In this document: one piece after another, positions 8,443 to 17,165 of the stretch | Layout of the letters: every line of letters starts with the position of its first letter | Numbering within the stretch: position 1 is the first letter of the stretch | From: Acidithiobacillus_B sp049965315 | Lineage (GTDB): Bacteria > Pseudomonadota > Gammaproteobacteria > Acidithiobacillales > Acidithiobacillaceae | NCBI RefSeq assembly: GCF_049965315.1 | Contig: NZ_JBMFWL010000003.1 | Span: 23,204 to 87,203 of the forward strand | DNA length: 64,000 nucleotides | Reading direction: 5' to 3' | The notes under the pieces: model-generated | What the model was told of the DNA's origin: nothing | The model's input: the letters and a program-made list of their open reading frames with translations, nothing else | The model's database searches: none | Position numbers and translations under genes: made by a program

Positions 8443-9659
8443 CCCGCCCGCTGGATATCTTCTTCGGGATAAGCGCTGACATGGTGCAGGCTGAGATCCG
8501 CTCCGGCGAATTCCGCTTCGGGATCGAGACGGATACCGATGAGGCGCTTCAGGGCGCCGTAGACCAGCCATCCCCCCAAGCTGGCCAGGGCAACGCCCAT
8601 CACGGTCCCCAGCAGTTGCGACCAGATGCTGACGCCGCCGGCGCCGCCCAGAAAACGATGGCCGAAAATGCCCACGGCGATGCCGCCCCAGACCCCGCAG
8701 ACCCCATGCAAAGGCCACACGCCCAGGACATCGTCGATGCGCAGGCGATGCTGCACGAAGGTGAAGAGATACACAAAAAGGACGCCCGCCAGGGCCCCGA
8801 TGAGCAGGGCGCCCATGGGCTGCACCACGTCGGACCCGGCACAGATGGCCACCAGCCCCGCCAGGGCGCCGTTATGCACGAAGCCGGGATCCCCCCGCCC
8901 GGCGGCCAGGGCAGCGAGCATGCCGCCCACCATGGCCATGAGGGAATTCAGGGCCACCAAACCCTGCACCGCCTCCAGGCGTTGGGCGCTCATGACGTTG
9001 AAGCCGAACCAGCCAATGATCAATATCCACGAACCCAGGGCAAGGAAGGGAATGTTGGAGGGGGGCATGGGGTGGATCGTCCCATCCCGCCCGTAGCGGC
9101 CCTGCCGCGGCCCCAGTTGCCATACCGCCATGAGGGCAATCCAGCCGCCCATGGCATGGACCACGACGGAACCGGCAAAATCGTGGAAGGGTGCGCCAAA
9201 GTTCTGGGTAAACCAGTTTTGCACGCCGTAGTGGTTATCCCAGACGATACCCTCGTAAAAGGGGTACACAAAACCCACCAACAATGCAGTGGCCAGCAAT
9301 TGCGGATAAAAGCGGGCGCGTTCGGCTATCCCGCCGGAGATGATGGCCGGCACCGCGGCGGCAAAGGTCAGCAGGAAGAAAAAACGGACCATGGCAAAGC
9401 CGTGATCCTGGCTGGTCAGGGTGTTCACTCCGGTAAAAAAACTGATGCCGTAGGCGATATGGTAACCCACAAAAAAATAGGCCAGGGTGGAAACGCCAAA
9501 GTCGCTGAGGATCTTGACCAGGGCGTTGACCTGGCTCTTGCGGCGCACCGTGCCCAACTCCAGAAAGGCGAATCCGCCATGCATGGACAAGACCAAAATG
9601 GCACCCATGAGGAGAAAAAACACATTTCCCCCATGCAGATGCGATGCAGGTTCGAGCAT
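8439..9659 (-). CDS. amt: Amt-family ammonium channel
   Basis: An inner-membrane ammonium channel of 406 residues with about eleven membrane segments. The pore twin histidines are visible in FHDFAGSVVVHAMGGW and WPLHGVCGVWGG. The first segment (LLMGAILVLSMHGGFAFLE) begins at the N-terminus, so there is no cleaved signal peptide. ATG at 9659 with AGAAGGAATC upstream. No glnK/PII gene stands next to it, unlike the usual glnK-amtB pair. The ATG at 9698 lacks support, because family sequence begins only at MLEPASHLHGG. Confidence 0.92.
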   Translation of the reverse strand: MLEPASHLHGGNVFFLLMGAILVLSMHGGFAFLELGTVRRKSQVNALVKILSDFGVSTLAYFFVGYHIAYGISFFTGVNTLTSQDHGFAMVRFFFLLTFAAAVPAIISGGIAERARFYPQLLATALLVGFVYPFYEGIVWDNHYGVQNWFTQNFGAPFHDFAGSVVVHAMGGWIALMAVWQLGPRQGRYGRDGTIHPMPPSNIPFLALGSWILIIGWFGFNVMSAQRLEAVQGLVALNSLMAMVGGMLAALAAGRGDPGFVHNGALAGLVAICAGSDVVQPMGALLIGALAGVLFVYLFTFVQHRLRIDDVLGVWPLHGVCGVWGGIAVGIFGHRFLGGAGGVSIWSQLLGTVMGVALASLGGWLVYGALKRLIGIRLDPEAEFAGADLSLHHVSAYPEEDIQRAG

Positions 9660-9672
9660 TCTCTGATTCCTT

Positions 9673-10275
9673 CTAATCTTCCAGGGCGCGCCGGCCACTC
9701 AAGGCCCGGCCGAGCGTGCCGCGATCCACATATTCCAGTTCACCGCCCACGGGTACCCCACGGGCGATGCGGCTCACCACCACTCCTTCCCGGTGCATCA
9801 TTCCACCCAGGAAGTGGGCCGTAGCCTCCCCTTCCACGGTCGGATTGGTCGCCAGGATGACTTCGCGCAGGTCCGCCAGGGCGATGCGCTCGGCAAAGCG
9901 CTCCAGATGCAGCGCCTCGGGCCCGATGCCATCCAGGGGCGAGAGGTGTCCCATCAGGACGAAATAGTCGCCGTTATAAACCCCGGTAGCCTCAATGGCC
10001 AGGACATCCGCCGGCGACTCCACCACGCAGAGCACCCCATGATCGCGCCGCTCCGAGCGGCAAATGGCGCAAAGATCGGCATCGGCCAGATTGTTGCAGC
10101 GCTGGCAATGGCGGATCTCTCCATGCGCCCTCAGGAGAGCGGCCGCCAGCAGCGGCATCAGTTCGCGCTTGCGCACCAGCAGTTCAAAGCTGATCCGCTG
10201 CGCGGAGCGGGGCCCGATGCCGGGCAAGCGCCGCAGCAGGGATACCAAGTCGTCAACCGCCGCAATCCCGAACAT
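9673..10275 (-). CDS. recR: RecR recombination mediator
   Basis: RecR acts with RecF and RecO to load RecA on gapped DNA. It has 200 residues: helix-hairpin-helix LPGIGPRSAQRISFELL, four-cysteine zinc site CQRCNNLADADLCAIC, and a Toprim domain with CVVESPADVLAIEATG and LATNPTVEGEATA. It begins 3 bases after the ybaB stop; dnaX-ybaB-recR is a widely conserved order. Start ATG at 10275. Confidence 0.97.
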   Translation of the reverse strand: MFGIAAVDDLVSLLRRLPGIGPRSAQRISFELLVRKRELMPLLAAALLRAHGEIRHCQRCNNLADADLCAICRSERRDHGVLCVVESPADVLAIEATGVYNGDYFVLMGHLSPLDGIGPEALHLERFAERIALADLREVILATNPTVEGEATAHFLGGMMHREGVVVSRIARGVPVGGELEYVDRGTLGRALSGRRALED

Positions 10276-10278
10276 TGC

Positions 10279-10602
10279 CTAGAACGGCAGATTCATGCCC
10301 GGTATCTGCAATCCACCGGTCACCGCAGAAAGCCGCTCGGAGCTGGTTTTCTCCGCCTGCCGCACCGCGTCGTTGAAGGCCGCAGCCACCAGGTCTTCCA
10401 GCATCTCCCGATCCCCTTCGGCCAGCAGGGAGGGATCTATGTGAACCCGGCGCACATCATGACGGCAGGTCATGGTGACCTGCACCAGATTGCCGCCGGC
10501 GTTGCCCTGGACTTCCACTTGCGCCAGCTCTTCCTGGGCCTTTTGCAAGCGCTCCTGCAACTGTTGCGCTTGCTTCATGATATTGCCTAACCCGCCTTTC
10601 AT
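10279..10602 (-). CDS. ybaB: YbaB/EbfC nucleoid-associated protein
   Basis: A small dimeric DNA-binding protein of 107 residues. An N-terminal helix carries NIMKQAQQLQERLQKAQEEL, then comes the core with VEVQGNAGGNLVQVTM and EMLEDLVAAAFNDAV, and the tail has TGGLQIPGM. ATG at 10602 with GGGGAGAAGAGAG upstream. It sits between dnaX and recR, as in most proteobacteria. Confidence 0.96.
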   Translation of the reverse strand: MKGGLGNIMKQAQQLQERLQKAQEELAQVEVQGNAGGNLVQVTMTCRHDVRRVHIDPSLLAEGDREMLEDLVAAAFNDAVRQAEKTSSERLSAVTGGLQIPGMNLPF

Positions 10603-10661
10603 GGTCTCTCTTCTCCCCATCTCCGTAAAACTGCGCATTGTAACAGACGCCACTGGAACCG

Positions 10662-12248
10662 CTATGCCGTAGCGGGTCCCTGGCGCTCGCCATCCGCGTT
10701 GTCGCCGACGCTCTCGATACGGGCCGCGAAATGGTCCATGATGGCGCGCACGGTGGGATCAGCGGCCGCCTGCGCCTCCGCCTGCAACTGCCATGCGGCA
10801 CGGGCGTTGGCTTCCTCCCGGACCAGGCTAACGCCCCCCGTTTCCGCCTCCAGGGTCCGAAAAGACAACGCCGGGGCATTGCCAAAGTGGCGGGTCAAGG
10901 CCCTTTGCAGGGCCTCCCGTCCCGCTTCGGCCATGGCCAGATAGGCGGGTTCCAGGGCGAGGATCACGGCCTCCCCGTCGCAGCGCTCGGCCCGACCATG
11001 GGCGAGGAAGGCGCGCAGAGATGCGGAAATGTCCAAGCCCCGCAGCACGCTTCCCCAGTCGCCCGAAGGGGGAGGGACAGGCGCTGCCGGTCGGGCCGGA
11101 ACCGGGGCCGCGATAACGGGCCCCGCCGCGGGCGGGGGCCGGCGCTGGTCCGGCGGCGTCGCGGCATCGCCCCGGCGAAAGCTCAACAGCCGCAAAAAGG
11201 CCATTTCCAGGGCCATGCGGGCATTGGGGTAGAGGGGAAAATCACGGCGCGCCGAAAGCAGCAGATAATACAAGGCCTGCATCTCCAGCGGCGGGATGCT
11301 TTGCGCCAGCGCCGCCATCCTTTCCCCGTCCACATCACCTGCCGCAACCGGCAGGAATTGCGCCAGACTGGCCCGGTGCACCCATTCGATCACCCCATCG
11401 AGGAGACCGGCGGCATCCATCCCCGCCGCTTGGGTGTCTTCCAGCAGGGCGAAAAGGCGTGGCGCGTCATCCGCCGCCAGAGCGGCAAGGAGATGGAAAA
11501 GGATTTCTCCGTTCGCCTGACCGAGCATTTCCACCACCGCGTCCAGGCGAACGCTGCCACCGCCATGGACGATGGCCTGATCGAGCAGGCTCAAGGCGTC
11601 GCGCAGGCTGCCGTCGGCAGCCCGAGCCAGATGCCGGAGGGCGGGGCCTTCGGCGGCGATGCCTTCGGCGCCCAGGATCTGCTCCAGCCGCCCCTGGATC
11701 TGCTCTAGGGAGAGACGCCGCAAGGTAAACTGGAGGCAGCGGGACAGGATGGTGATGGGTAATTTTTGCGGGTCCGTGGTGGCCAACAGGAACTTGACAT
11801 GCTCCGGCGGCTCTTCCAGGGTTTTCAATAGGGCGTTGAAACTATGGGTGGAAAGCATGTGTACCTCGTCGATGAGGTACACCTTGTAGCGGCCGATGCT
11901 GGGCGCATACTGCACATTGTCCAGCAACTCCCGGGTTTCATCGACACGGGTGCGGCTGGCGGCATCCACCTCGATGAGATCCACGAAGTTCCCGGCGGCG
12001 ATGCTGCGGCAGGCGCTGCATTCCCCGCAGGGGGTACTGCTCACGCCCTTCTCGCAATTGAGGCATTTGGCCAGCAATCGCGCCACGGTGGTTTTCCCCA
12101 CGCCGCGCGTGCCGGTGAATAAAAAGGCGTGATGGATGCGCCCGGAATCGAGGGCATGGCGCAGGGCCGAAACCACCGGCTCCTGGCCGACAAAGTCGGC
12201 GAACTGCTGGGGGCGCCAGCGACGCGCCAAAGCCAGATAGGCGTTCAT
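10662..12248 (-). CDS. dnaX: DnaX, DNA polymerase III tau/gamma subunit
   Basis: The clamp-loader ATPase and replisome organiser. The N-terminal AAA+ part has Walker A GTRGVGKTTVARLLAKCLNC, a zinc module (CGECSACRSI), DEVHMLS and sensor 1 LATTDPQKLP. A Pro/Ala-rich linker lies around residues 365-400 and a tau C-terminal domain follows. It has 528 residues, shorter than E. coli tau (643) but complete. I did not find an obvious A-run slippery site for making gamma. ATG at 12248, only 13 bases after the end of the 4.5S RNA and without a clear ribosome site. Confidence 0.95.
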   Translation of the reverse strand: MNAYLALARRWRPQQFADFVGQEPVVSALRHALDSGRIHHAFLFTGTRGVGKTTVARLLAKCLNCEKGVSSTPCGECSACRSIAAGNFVDLIEVDAASRTRVDETRELLDNVQYAPSIGRYKVYLIDEVHMLSTHSFNALLKTLEEPPEHVKFLLATTDPQKLPITILSRCLQFTLRRLSLEQIQGRLEQILGAEGIAAEGPALRHLARAADGSLRDALSLLDQAIVHGGGSVRLDAVVEMLGQANGEILFHLLAALAADDAPRLFALLEDTQAAGMDAAGLLDGVIEWVHRASLAQFLPVAAGDVDGERMAALAQSIPPLEMQALYYLLLSARRDFPLYPNARMALEMAFLRLLSFRRGDAATPPDQRRPPPAAGPVIAAPVPARPAAPVPPPSGDWGSVLRGLDISASLRAFLAHGRAERCDGEAVILALEPAYLAMAEAGREALQRALTRHFGNAPALSFRTLEAETGGVSLVREEANARAAWQLQAEAQAAADPTVRAIMDHFAARIESVGDNADGERQGPATA

Positions 12249-12261
12249 CGCTGGCGCAAAA

Positions 12262-12378
12262 GGGTGGCGACGCCAATCAGCCACACCCCGGCACCTGGAT
12301 CGGTGGCTGCCGCTGCTCCCTTCCGGGCCTGACGGGGTTCACCACTTACCACTGCGAGGGGACCGATTATTGTCGCCA
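12262..12378 (-). ncRNA. ffs: 4.5S signal recognition particle RNA (bacterial small SRP RNA)
   Basis: The minus strand carries the conserved SRP domain IV: GTCAGGCCCGGAAGGGAGCA, with the GGAA tetraloop and the asymmetric bulge that Ffh binds. Downstream GTGCCGGGGTGTGGC matches the 3' strand of bacterial 4.5S RNA. The ends pair: GGCGAC at 12372-12377 with GTCGCC at 12266-12271, then AATC with GATT, followed by the terminal ACCC, giving a molecule of about 117 nt. It lies immediately upstream of dnaX on the same strand. I set the ends from pairing; they may be off by a few bases. Confidence 0.93.
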
Positions 12379-12656
12379 TAGAGTTTTTCAAAGCGTGGAG
12401 CCCCATAATTTTTGCGGGCCATTTCCGACGGAGCGGGAAGGAATCACCAACCGAGAACAAAAGTTATGGATAATCAACCTGGTATCTTTATGATTCGCCC
12501 CAACCCCAGTCACTTGGGGCATGGCCTGTCCATGCATTGGAGCCGCTACGATAACACAACAGAAAATTCGCGCAATCATGCATGATCTGGCGCTTCGGCC
12601 TCGGACCGAATGACCGAATACCCACCACAATCCCAAGCGCGGGATTGCATGGAGAA
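12379..12656. other. Intergenic stretch between tRNA-Ser(CGA) and ffs
   Basis: 278 bases with no convincing gene. Short hairpins are visible, such as CCCCA-GTCACT-TGGGG near 12514, and AATCCC-GCGCTT-GGGATT on the minus strand just after the tRNA. Neither has a clear U-run. It must hold the ffs promoter, but I could not pick confident hexamers. Confidence 0.5.
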
Positions 12657-12745
12657 TGGCGGAGAGGGTGGGATTCGAACCCACGTGGCGTTGCCGCCCA
12701 TCCGATTTCGAGTCGGCGCCGTTATGGCCACTTCGGTACCTCTCC
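12657..12745 (-). tRNA. tRNA-Ser(CGA)
   Basis: A complete class II tRNA of 89 nt including CCA. The acceptor GGAGAGG pairs with CCTCTCC, then comes discriminator G and encoded CCA. The anticodon loop is CTCGAAA, giving anticodon CGA for UCG codons. A long variable arm (GGGCGGCAACGCC) and GTTCGAATC T loop are present. It is uninterrupted, unlike the tRNA-Ser(UGA) gene elsewhere in this window. Confidence 0.97.
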
Positions 12746-12755
12746 GGGAGTGCAT

Positions 12756-12784
12756 AAGGTAATCTTTCACCGGCCTGCCGGCAA
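12756..12784 (-). promoter_or_regulatory. Probable sigma-70 promoter of tRNA-Ser(CGA)
   Basis: On the minus strand TTGCCG (12779-12784) and TACCTT (12756-12761) are 17 bases apart, and the -10 ends 10 bases before the tRNA 5' end. Position and spacing are right; each hexamer has only partial matches to consensus. Confidence 0.5.
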
Positions 12785-12894
12785 GTGCCGGATAGGTCTT
12801 GCGTATCCGACGGGCTGCGGTCGTATGGGTAACCGGCAAATTTCACCCCGCCACTACATACCCCTGCAGCGTTTCCCGAACCTGCACCAAGGAC

Positions 12895-13845
12895 CTAAAG
12901 CCGCGCCCCGTCATTACGGTCGCGCGCACCCAGGAATTGCCTTTTGAGGACATGCTCGCGCTTCAGACCCAGCCATAGGGCCACGGGGCTGGCGACGAAG
13001 ATGGACGAGTAGGTGCCGACGACCACGCCGATCACCAGGGCCGTCGCAAAACCGTGGATGACCGGCCCGCCGAAGAGGAACAGGGCCAGGGCCACCATGA
13101 AGGTGATAAAGCTGGTGATCACCGTTCGCGACAAGGTCTCGTTGATAGCGATGTTGAAGACCTGCATCACGTTGGCGTTGCGCTCCGCGCGCAGGTCTTC
13201 GCGCATACGGTCGAAGACCACCACGGTGTCGTTGAGGGAATAACCCATGATCACCAGGAGGGCGGCGATGACGGTCAGGGAGAATTCCATGTGCGTGACG
13301 GCGAAAAAGCCCACCACGAGGATGGGATCATGGAGCATGGCCACGACGCCGCCCACGGCGAAGCGCCACTCGAAGCGCAACCCCACATAAATGAGGATGC
13401 CCACCGTCACCAGCAGGAGAGCCATCATCCCCTTGTTGCGCAACTCCTTGCCCACCTCGGGCCCGACATACTCGGTGCGCCGCAACTGCACGCCGGGATA
13501 ATCGGCACTGGCCTGCTGAAAGACATTGAGGATCTTCTGGCCCACGGCGCTGGTCTCCCCCGGCACCGTCCGCAGGCGGATGAGGAGGTCCCGGTCACCG
13601 CCGAAGGTCTGTACGACGCCGTCGGAGAATCCGGCCTGCGCCAGAGTATTGCGCACGTCGCCCAGGGCCGGCGTTTTGCTGAAGGCCAGTTCCACCAGGG
13701 TGCCGCCGGTAAAGTCGATGCTGTAATTGAGGCCGCGCACGAGAAAAACGGCGATGGAGGCAAGGATCAGGAGACCCGAAACGCCCATGAAGATCCAGCG
13801 GCGTGACATGAAATCCACATGGGTACGACGTTTAAAGAGTTCCAT
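12895..13845 (-). CDS. secF: SecF, protein translocase accessory subunit
   Basis: SecF is the inner-membrane partner of SecD; together they use proton motive force to help release exported proteins. It has 316 residues: an N-terminal membrane segment, the periplasmic GLNYSIDFTGGTLVEL signature, then five segments with GYSLNDTVVVFDRMRED (cytoplasmic turn) and TSFITFMVALALFLFGG. ATG at 13845 with GAGGAAGCC upstream, 7 bases after secD. tRNA-Ser(CGA) lies beyond its stop on the same strand. Confidence 0.97.
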   Translation of the reverse strand: MELFKRRTHVDFMSRRWIFMGVSGLLILASIAVFLVRGLNYSIDFTGGTLVELAFSKTPALGDVRNTLAQAGFSDGVVQTFGGDRDLLIRLRTVPGETSAVGQKILNVFQQASADYPGVQLRRTEYVGPEVGKELRNKGMMALLLVTVGILIYVGLRFEWRFAVGGVVAMLHDPILVVGFFAVTHMEFSLTVIAALLVIMGYSLNDTVVVFDRMREDLRAERNANVMQVFNIAINETLSRTVITSFITFMVALALFLFGGPVIHGFATALVIGVVVGTYSSIFVASPVALWLGLKREHVLKRQFLGARDRNDGARL

Positions 13846-13852
13846 GGCTTCC

Positions 13853-15637
13853 TCAGAGATACAGTTTCTGGACGCGCCGCTTGCCCAGCATGAGTTCGAT
13901 GATGCCGTGGCTCATCATCGTGGCGGTAAACATGGAGGTGAGCACGCCAATGGTCAGGACCAGGGCAAAGCCCTTGATGGCGCCGGTGCCGAACTGAAAG
14001 AGCACCAGGGAGGCGATGAGCACGGTGACGTTGGAATCGACGATGGTGGCGAAGGCCTTTTTGAAGCCGGCATCAATGGCCGCCCGGGGGCTCATGCCCA
14101 GACGCAGCTCCTCCCGGATCCGTTCAAAGACCAGTACGTTGGCATCCACCGCCAGGCCGATCTTGAGCACGATACCGGCGATGCCCGGCAGGGTCAGGGT
14201 ACCGCCCATGATGGACAGAACCGCCAGGATCGCCAGGATGTTGACGAAAATGGCGAGGTCGGCGATGAGGCCGAAGGCCCGGTAATAGAAGGTCATGAAC
14301 AGGACCACAAAGGCCATGCCGAAGATCACCGCCATCACCCCGTCATGGATGGAGTCCTGGCCCAGGGTGGGCCCCACCGTGCGTTCCTCGGAGACATTGA
14401 CCGGCGCGGGCAAGGCCCCGGCGCGCAGCTCGATGGCGACATTGCTGGCCTCTTTGAGGTTGGCAAAGCCGTCGATCTGGGCGCGCCCGCCGGTGATGGC
14501 CTCACGGATCACCGGCGCCGTGACCACCTTGTTGTCCAGGAGGATGGCCATGCGCTGGCCCACATGCTGGCTGGTGAGTTCACCGAAGATCCGTGTCCCC
14601 TCGCTGTCGAAGCTCACATCGACCACCGACTGACCAGTGTTGTTGTCGATGCCGCCGCTGGCGTTGCTCAGGTAACGGCCCGTCAGCACCGTCTGCTTTT
14701 CCAGGAGATAGGGCGTGCCGTTGCTCCCGTAGTAAATGGCGTCTCCCGGCGGCACATCCCCTTTCAGGGCCGCTGCCAGGTTATGTTGCTCGTCCACCAT
14801 CTTGAACTCCAGTTGGGCGGTGGAGCCGATGATGGATTTGGCACGCTGGGTATCCTGCACGCCGGGCAGTTGGACGGCGATGTGATCCTGTCCCTGGCGC
14901 TGGATGACGGGTTCGGACACGCCCAACTGGTCGATCCGATTGCGGATGACCACAATGGCCTGCTGCAGGGCTTCGTCGGTCATGCGTGTGATGGCCTCGG
15001 GTTGCAGTCCCACATCCAGGACGGCGCCATGGTCCACCTTGACCGCCAGATCGGGAAAGTGCTGGGTAATGGCCGCCTGGGCCTGGGTAGCTACGCCGGC
15101 ATTCTCCATTTCCACCGTCAAGGCCTGGGGCCCGGTCTGATTGATGGCCAGGTATTGAAGGTTCTCATGGCGCAGGAAGGTGCGCAGGTCATTGCTGTCG
15201 CGTTCCACGGCGTGCTTGATCACCGCCCCGGTATCGACGCGCAAGAGCAGATAAACGCCACCGCGCAAGTCCAGGCCCAAATTGACGGGTTTGCCGCCGA
15301 TGGCCGCCAGCCAGTCGGGCTGCGCCGAGACCTGCGACAGGATCACCTGCGCATTGGCGGGCAGTTTGCCCTGCAGCAGGGTTTCCGCCTGGCCCTGGGC
15401 GTTTTCATTGGGAAAGAAAAAAGTGCTGCCTTGGGCATCGCTCTTGACCCGCGTCACGCCGATTCCGGCGCCCTGCAGCCATTGCTCCATGGTCGCAACG
15501 GGCGGCAGGATGGTGCCCACCGGCGCCCGCACCTGCACTGCAGCGTGCCAGCCATAGAGATTGGGCAGCGCATAAAGCAGGGATGGCAGGACGACAGCCA
15601 GGATGATGAGATACTTCCAGAACGGATAGCGGGTCAT
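13853..15637 (-). CDS. secD: SecD, protein translocase accessory subunit
   Basis: A 594-residue partner of SecF. One N-terminal membrane segment (about residues 8-26) is followed by a large periplasmic domain with LGLDLRGGVYLLLRVD and QLPGVQDTQRAKSIIG, then five C-terminal segments. These contain AVDANVLVFERIREELR and GFALVLTIGVLTSMFTA. ATG at 15637 with AAAGG upstream, 9 bases after yajC. The order yajC-secD-secF matches E. coli. Confidence 0.97.
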   Translation of the reverse strand: MTRYPFWKYLIILAVVLPSLLYALPNLYGWHAAVQVRAPVGTILPPVATMEQWLQGAGIGVTRVKSDAQGSTFFFPNENAQGQAETLLQGKLPANAQVILSQVSAQPDWLAAIGGKPVNLGLDLRGGVYLLLRVDTGAVIKHAVERDSNDLRTFLRHENLQYLAINQTGPQALTVEMENAGVATQAQAAITQHFPDLAVKVDHGAVLDVGLQPEAITRMTDEALQQAIVVIRNRIDQLGVSEPVIQRQGQDHIAVQLPGVQDTQRAKSIIGSTAQLEFKMVDEQHNLAAALKGDVPPGDAIYYGSNGTPYLLEKQTVLTGRYLSNASGGIDNNTGQSVVDVSFDSEGTRIFGELTSQHVGQRMAILLDNKVVTAPVIREAITGGRAQIDGFANLKEASNVAIELRAGALPAPVNVSEERTVGPTLGQDSIHDGVMAVIFGMAFVVLFMTFYYRAFGLIADLAIFVNILAILAVLSIMGGTLTLPGIAGIVLKIGLAVDANVLVFERIREELRLGMSPRAAIDAGFKKAFATIVDSNVTVLIASLVLFQFGTGAIKGFALVLTIGVLTSMFTATMMSHGIIELMLGKRRVQKLYL

Positions 15638-15646
15638 GACAAGCCT

Positions 15647-15988
15647 TTAGAGTTTCTTGATGGTCCCCTTGGGGAGCAGCAGGGTGACGGCCGCCTTCTG
15701 GATCTTGACCACCACCCCTTCCGCCACTTCCAGGTGCAGATATTCATCCCCTACCTGCATGACCCGCCCCAACAGCCCACCCTGGGTCACCACTTCATCG
15801 CCCTTGGCGACGGAGGCGATGAGCTGCCGCTGCTCCTTGGCCTTTTTCATCTGGGGGCGGATCAGCAGAAAGTAAAAAATGGCAAAGATGACCAGCAGCG
15901 GGACAAACTGCAGCCAGACGGATTCCGGGCCGGCGGCCCCAGCAGGGGCGCCGGCAGCGAAGGCGCTGGTGATGGGCGAGAGATTCAT
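15647..15988 (-). CDS. yajC: YajC, Sec translocase auxiliary protein
   Basis: A small inner-membrane protein of 113 residues that joins SecDF. One membrane helix (FVPLLVIFAIFYFLLIRPQM) is followed by the typical KKAKEQRQLIASVAKGDEVV and TQGGLLGRV. The start at 15988 follows CCAGGAG; a longer reading would add a proline-rich stretch without homology. It carries an Ala/Pro/Gly-rich N-terminal tail of about 25 residues before the helix. Confidence 0.95.
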   Translation of the reverse strand: MNLSPITSAFAAGAPAGAAGPESVWLQFVPLLVIFAIFYFLLIRPQMKKAKEQRQLIASVAKGDEVVTQGGLLGRVMQVGDEYLHLEVAEGVVVKIQKAAVTLLLPKGTIKKL

Positions 15989-16028
15989 GGACGCTCCTGG
16001 ATTCGGCAGAGGGCCGCCATTGTAGCCG

Positions 16029-17165
16029 CTAGGCGTCGGCGAGGGAACCGCTGGCGGAAATGCCGGCGGCGGCACCATAGCGGCGATGGAAATCGGCAAC
16101 AAAGGCATCCAGACGGCCGGCGCTGATGGCCTGGCGCAAACCCGCCATCAATTCCTGATAATAGTGGAGGTTGTGCAGGGTATTGAGGCGGGCACCGAGG
16201 ATCTCGTGACTGCGCTGCAGATGGCGCAGATAGGCGCGGCTATAGTTGCGGCAGGTGTAACAGGCGCAGTCCGGATCCGCCGGCAGAGGGTCTTTTTCGT
16301 AGCGGGCATTGCGCAGCTTGAGGATGCCGTTGCGGGTATACAGCCAGCCGTTGCGGGCATTGCGCGTCGGCAGGACGCAATCGAACATATCCACCCCCCG
16401 TTGCACCGCCGCGACGATGTCCTCCGGCGTGCCTACCCCCATCAGATAGCGCGGCCGATCCCGGGGCATCCGGGGCAGGAGGTCATCCAGCACCTGCAAC
16501 ATTTCCGCCTTGCCCTCCCCCACCGACAGACCGCCAATGGCGTAGCCGGAAAAATCGAGCCTGACCAGGCCGTCCAGGGAGCGCTGGCGCAAATCCGCGT
16601 ACATACCCCCCTGCACGATACCGAAAAGTTGCCCGGGCCCCGCATAAGCGGCCTGGGAACGGGCGGCCCAGCGCAGGGACAATTCCATGCTGGCCCGCGC
16701 CTCCTCCCGGGTGGCCGGATGGGGCGTGCACTCGTCAAAGACCATGGCGATGTCCGATCCCAGGGCACCCTGAATGGCCATGGACTCTTCCGGACCGAGG
16801 AAAACCGCGCGCCCGTCACTGGGCGCACGGAAGCGGACCCCCGCCTCGCTCAGGCGCCGCAGGGGTCCGAGACTGAAGACCTGGAAACCGCCTGAATCGG
16901 TGAGGATGGGTGCATCCCAGTGCATCATCCGGTGCAAACCGCCCAGGGCGCCGATGACTTCCAGTCCGGGGCGGAGGAAAAGGTGGAAGGTATTGCCCAG
17001 GATGATCTCCGCCCCCAGCGTTTGCAACTCTTCGGGGGTCATGGCCTTGACGGTGCCATAGGTGCCCACGGGCATGAAGGCGGGGGTCTGGATGGTGCCT
17101 CTGGGAAGTTGCAGGAGGCCGCGGCGGGCCGCCCCTTGCTCCGCAAGGATCTGCAAGATACTCAT
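16029..17165 (-). CDS. tgt: Tgt, tRNA-guanine transglycosylase
   Basis: It exchanges guanine 34 for preQ1 in GUN-anticodon tRNAs, the first tRNA step to queuosine. It has 378 residues with the active-site region LTDSGGFQVFSLG, the second catalytic stretch RGVDMFDCVLPTRNARNG, and the zinc site CACYTCRNYSRAYLRHL followed by a histidine. ATG at 17165 overlaps the queA stop as ATGA. Confidence 0.97.
   Translation of the reverse strand: MSILQILAEQGAARRGLLQLPRGTIQTPAFMPVGTYGTVKAMTPEELQTLGAEIILGNTFHLFLRPGLEVIGALGGLHRMMHWDAPILTDSGGFQVFSLGPLRRLSEAGVRFRAPSDGRAVFLGPEESMAIQGALGSDIAMVFDECTPHPATREEARASMELSLRWAARSQAAYAGPGQLFGIVQGGMYADLRQRSLDGLVRLDFSGYAIGGLSVGEGKAEMLQVLDDLLPRMPRDRPRYLMGVGTPEDIVAAVQRGVDMFDCVLPTRNARNGWLYTRNGILKLRNARYEKDPLPADPDCACYTCRNYSRAYLRHLQRSHEILGARLNTLHNLHYYQELMAGLRQAISAGRLDAFVADFHRRYGAAAGISASGSLADA

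Noticed and set aside
12388..12846. A 152-codon minus-strand reading frame running through the tRNA-Ser(CGA) gene
   Set aside because: It translates the tRNA and its flanks, has no homology-like pattern, and no ribosome site.
13727..16126. A 799-codon plus-strand open frame antisense to secD, secF and yajC
   Set aside because: Long antisense frames are common in high-GC DNA. The minus strand codes for well-known Sec proteins and the antisense protein is low-complexity.
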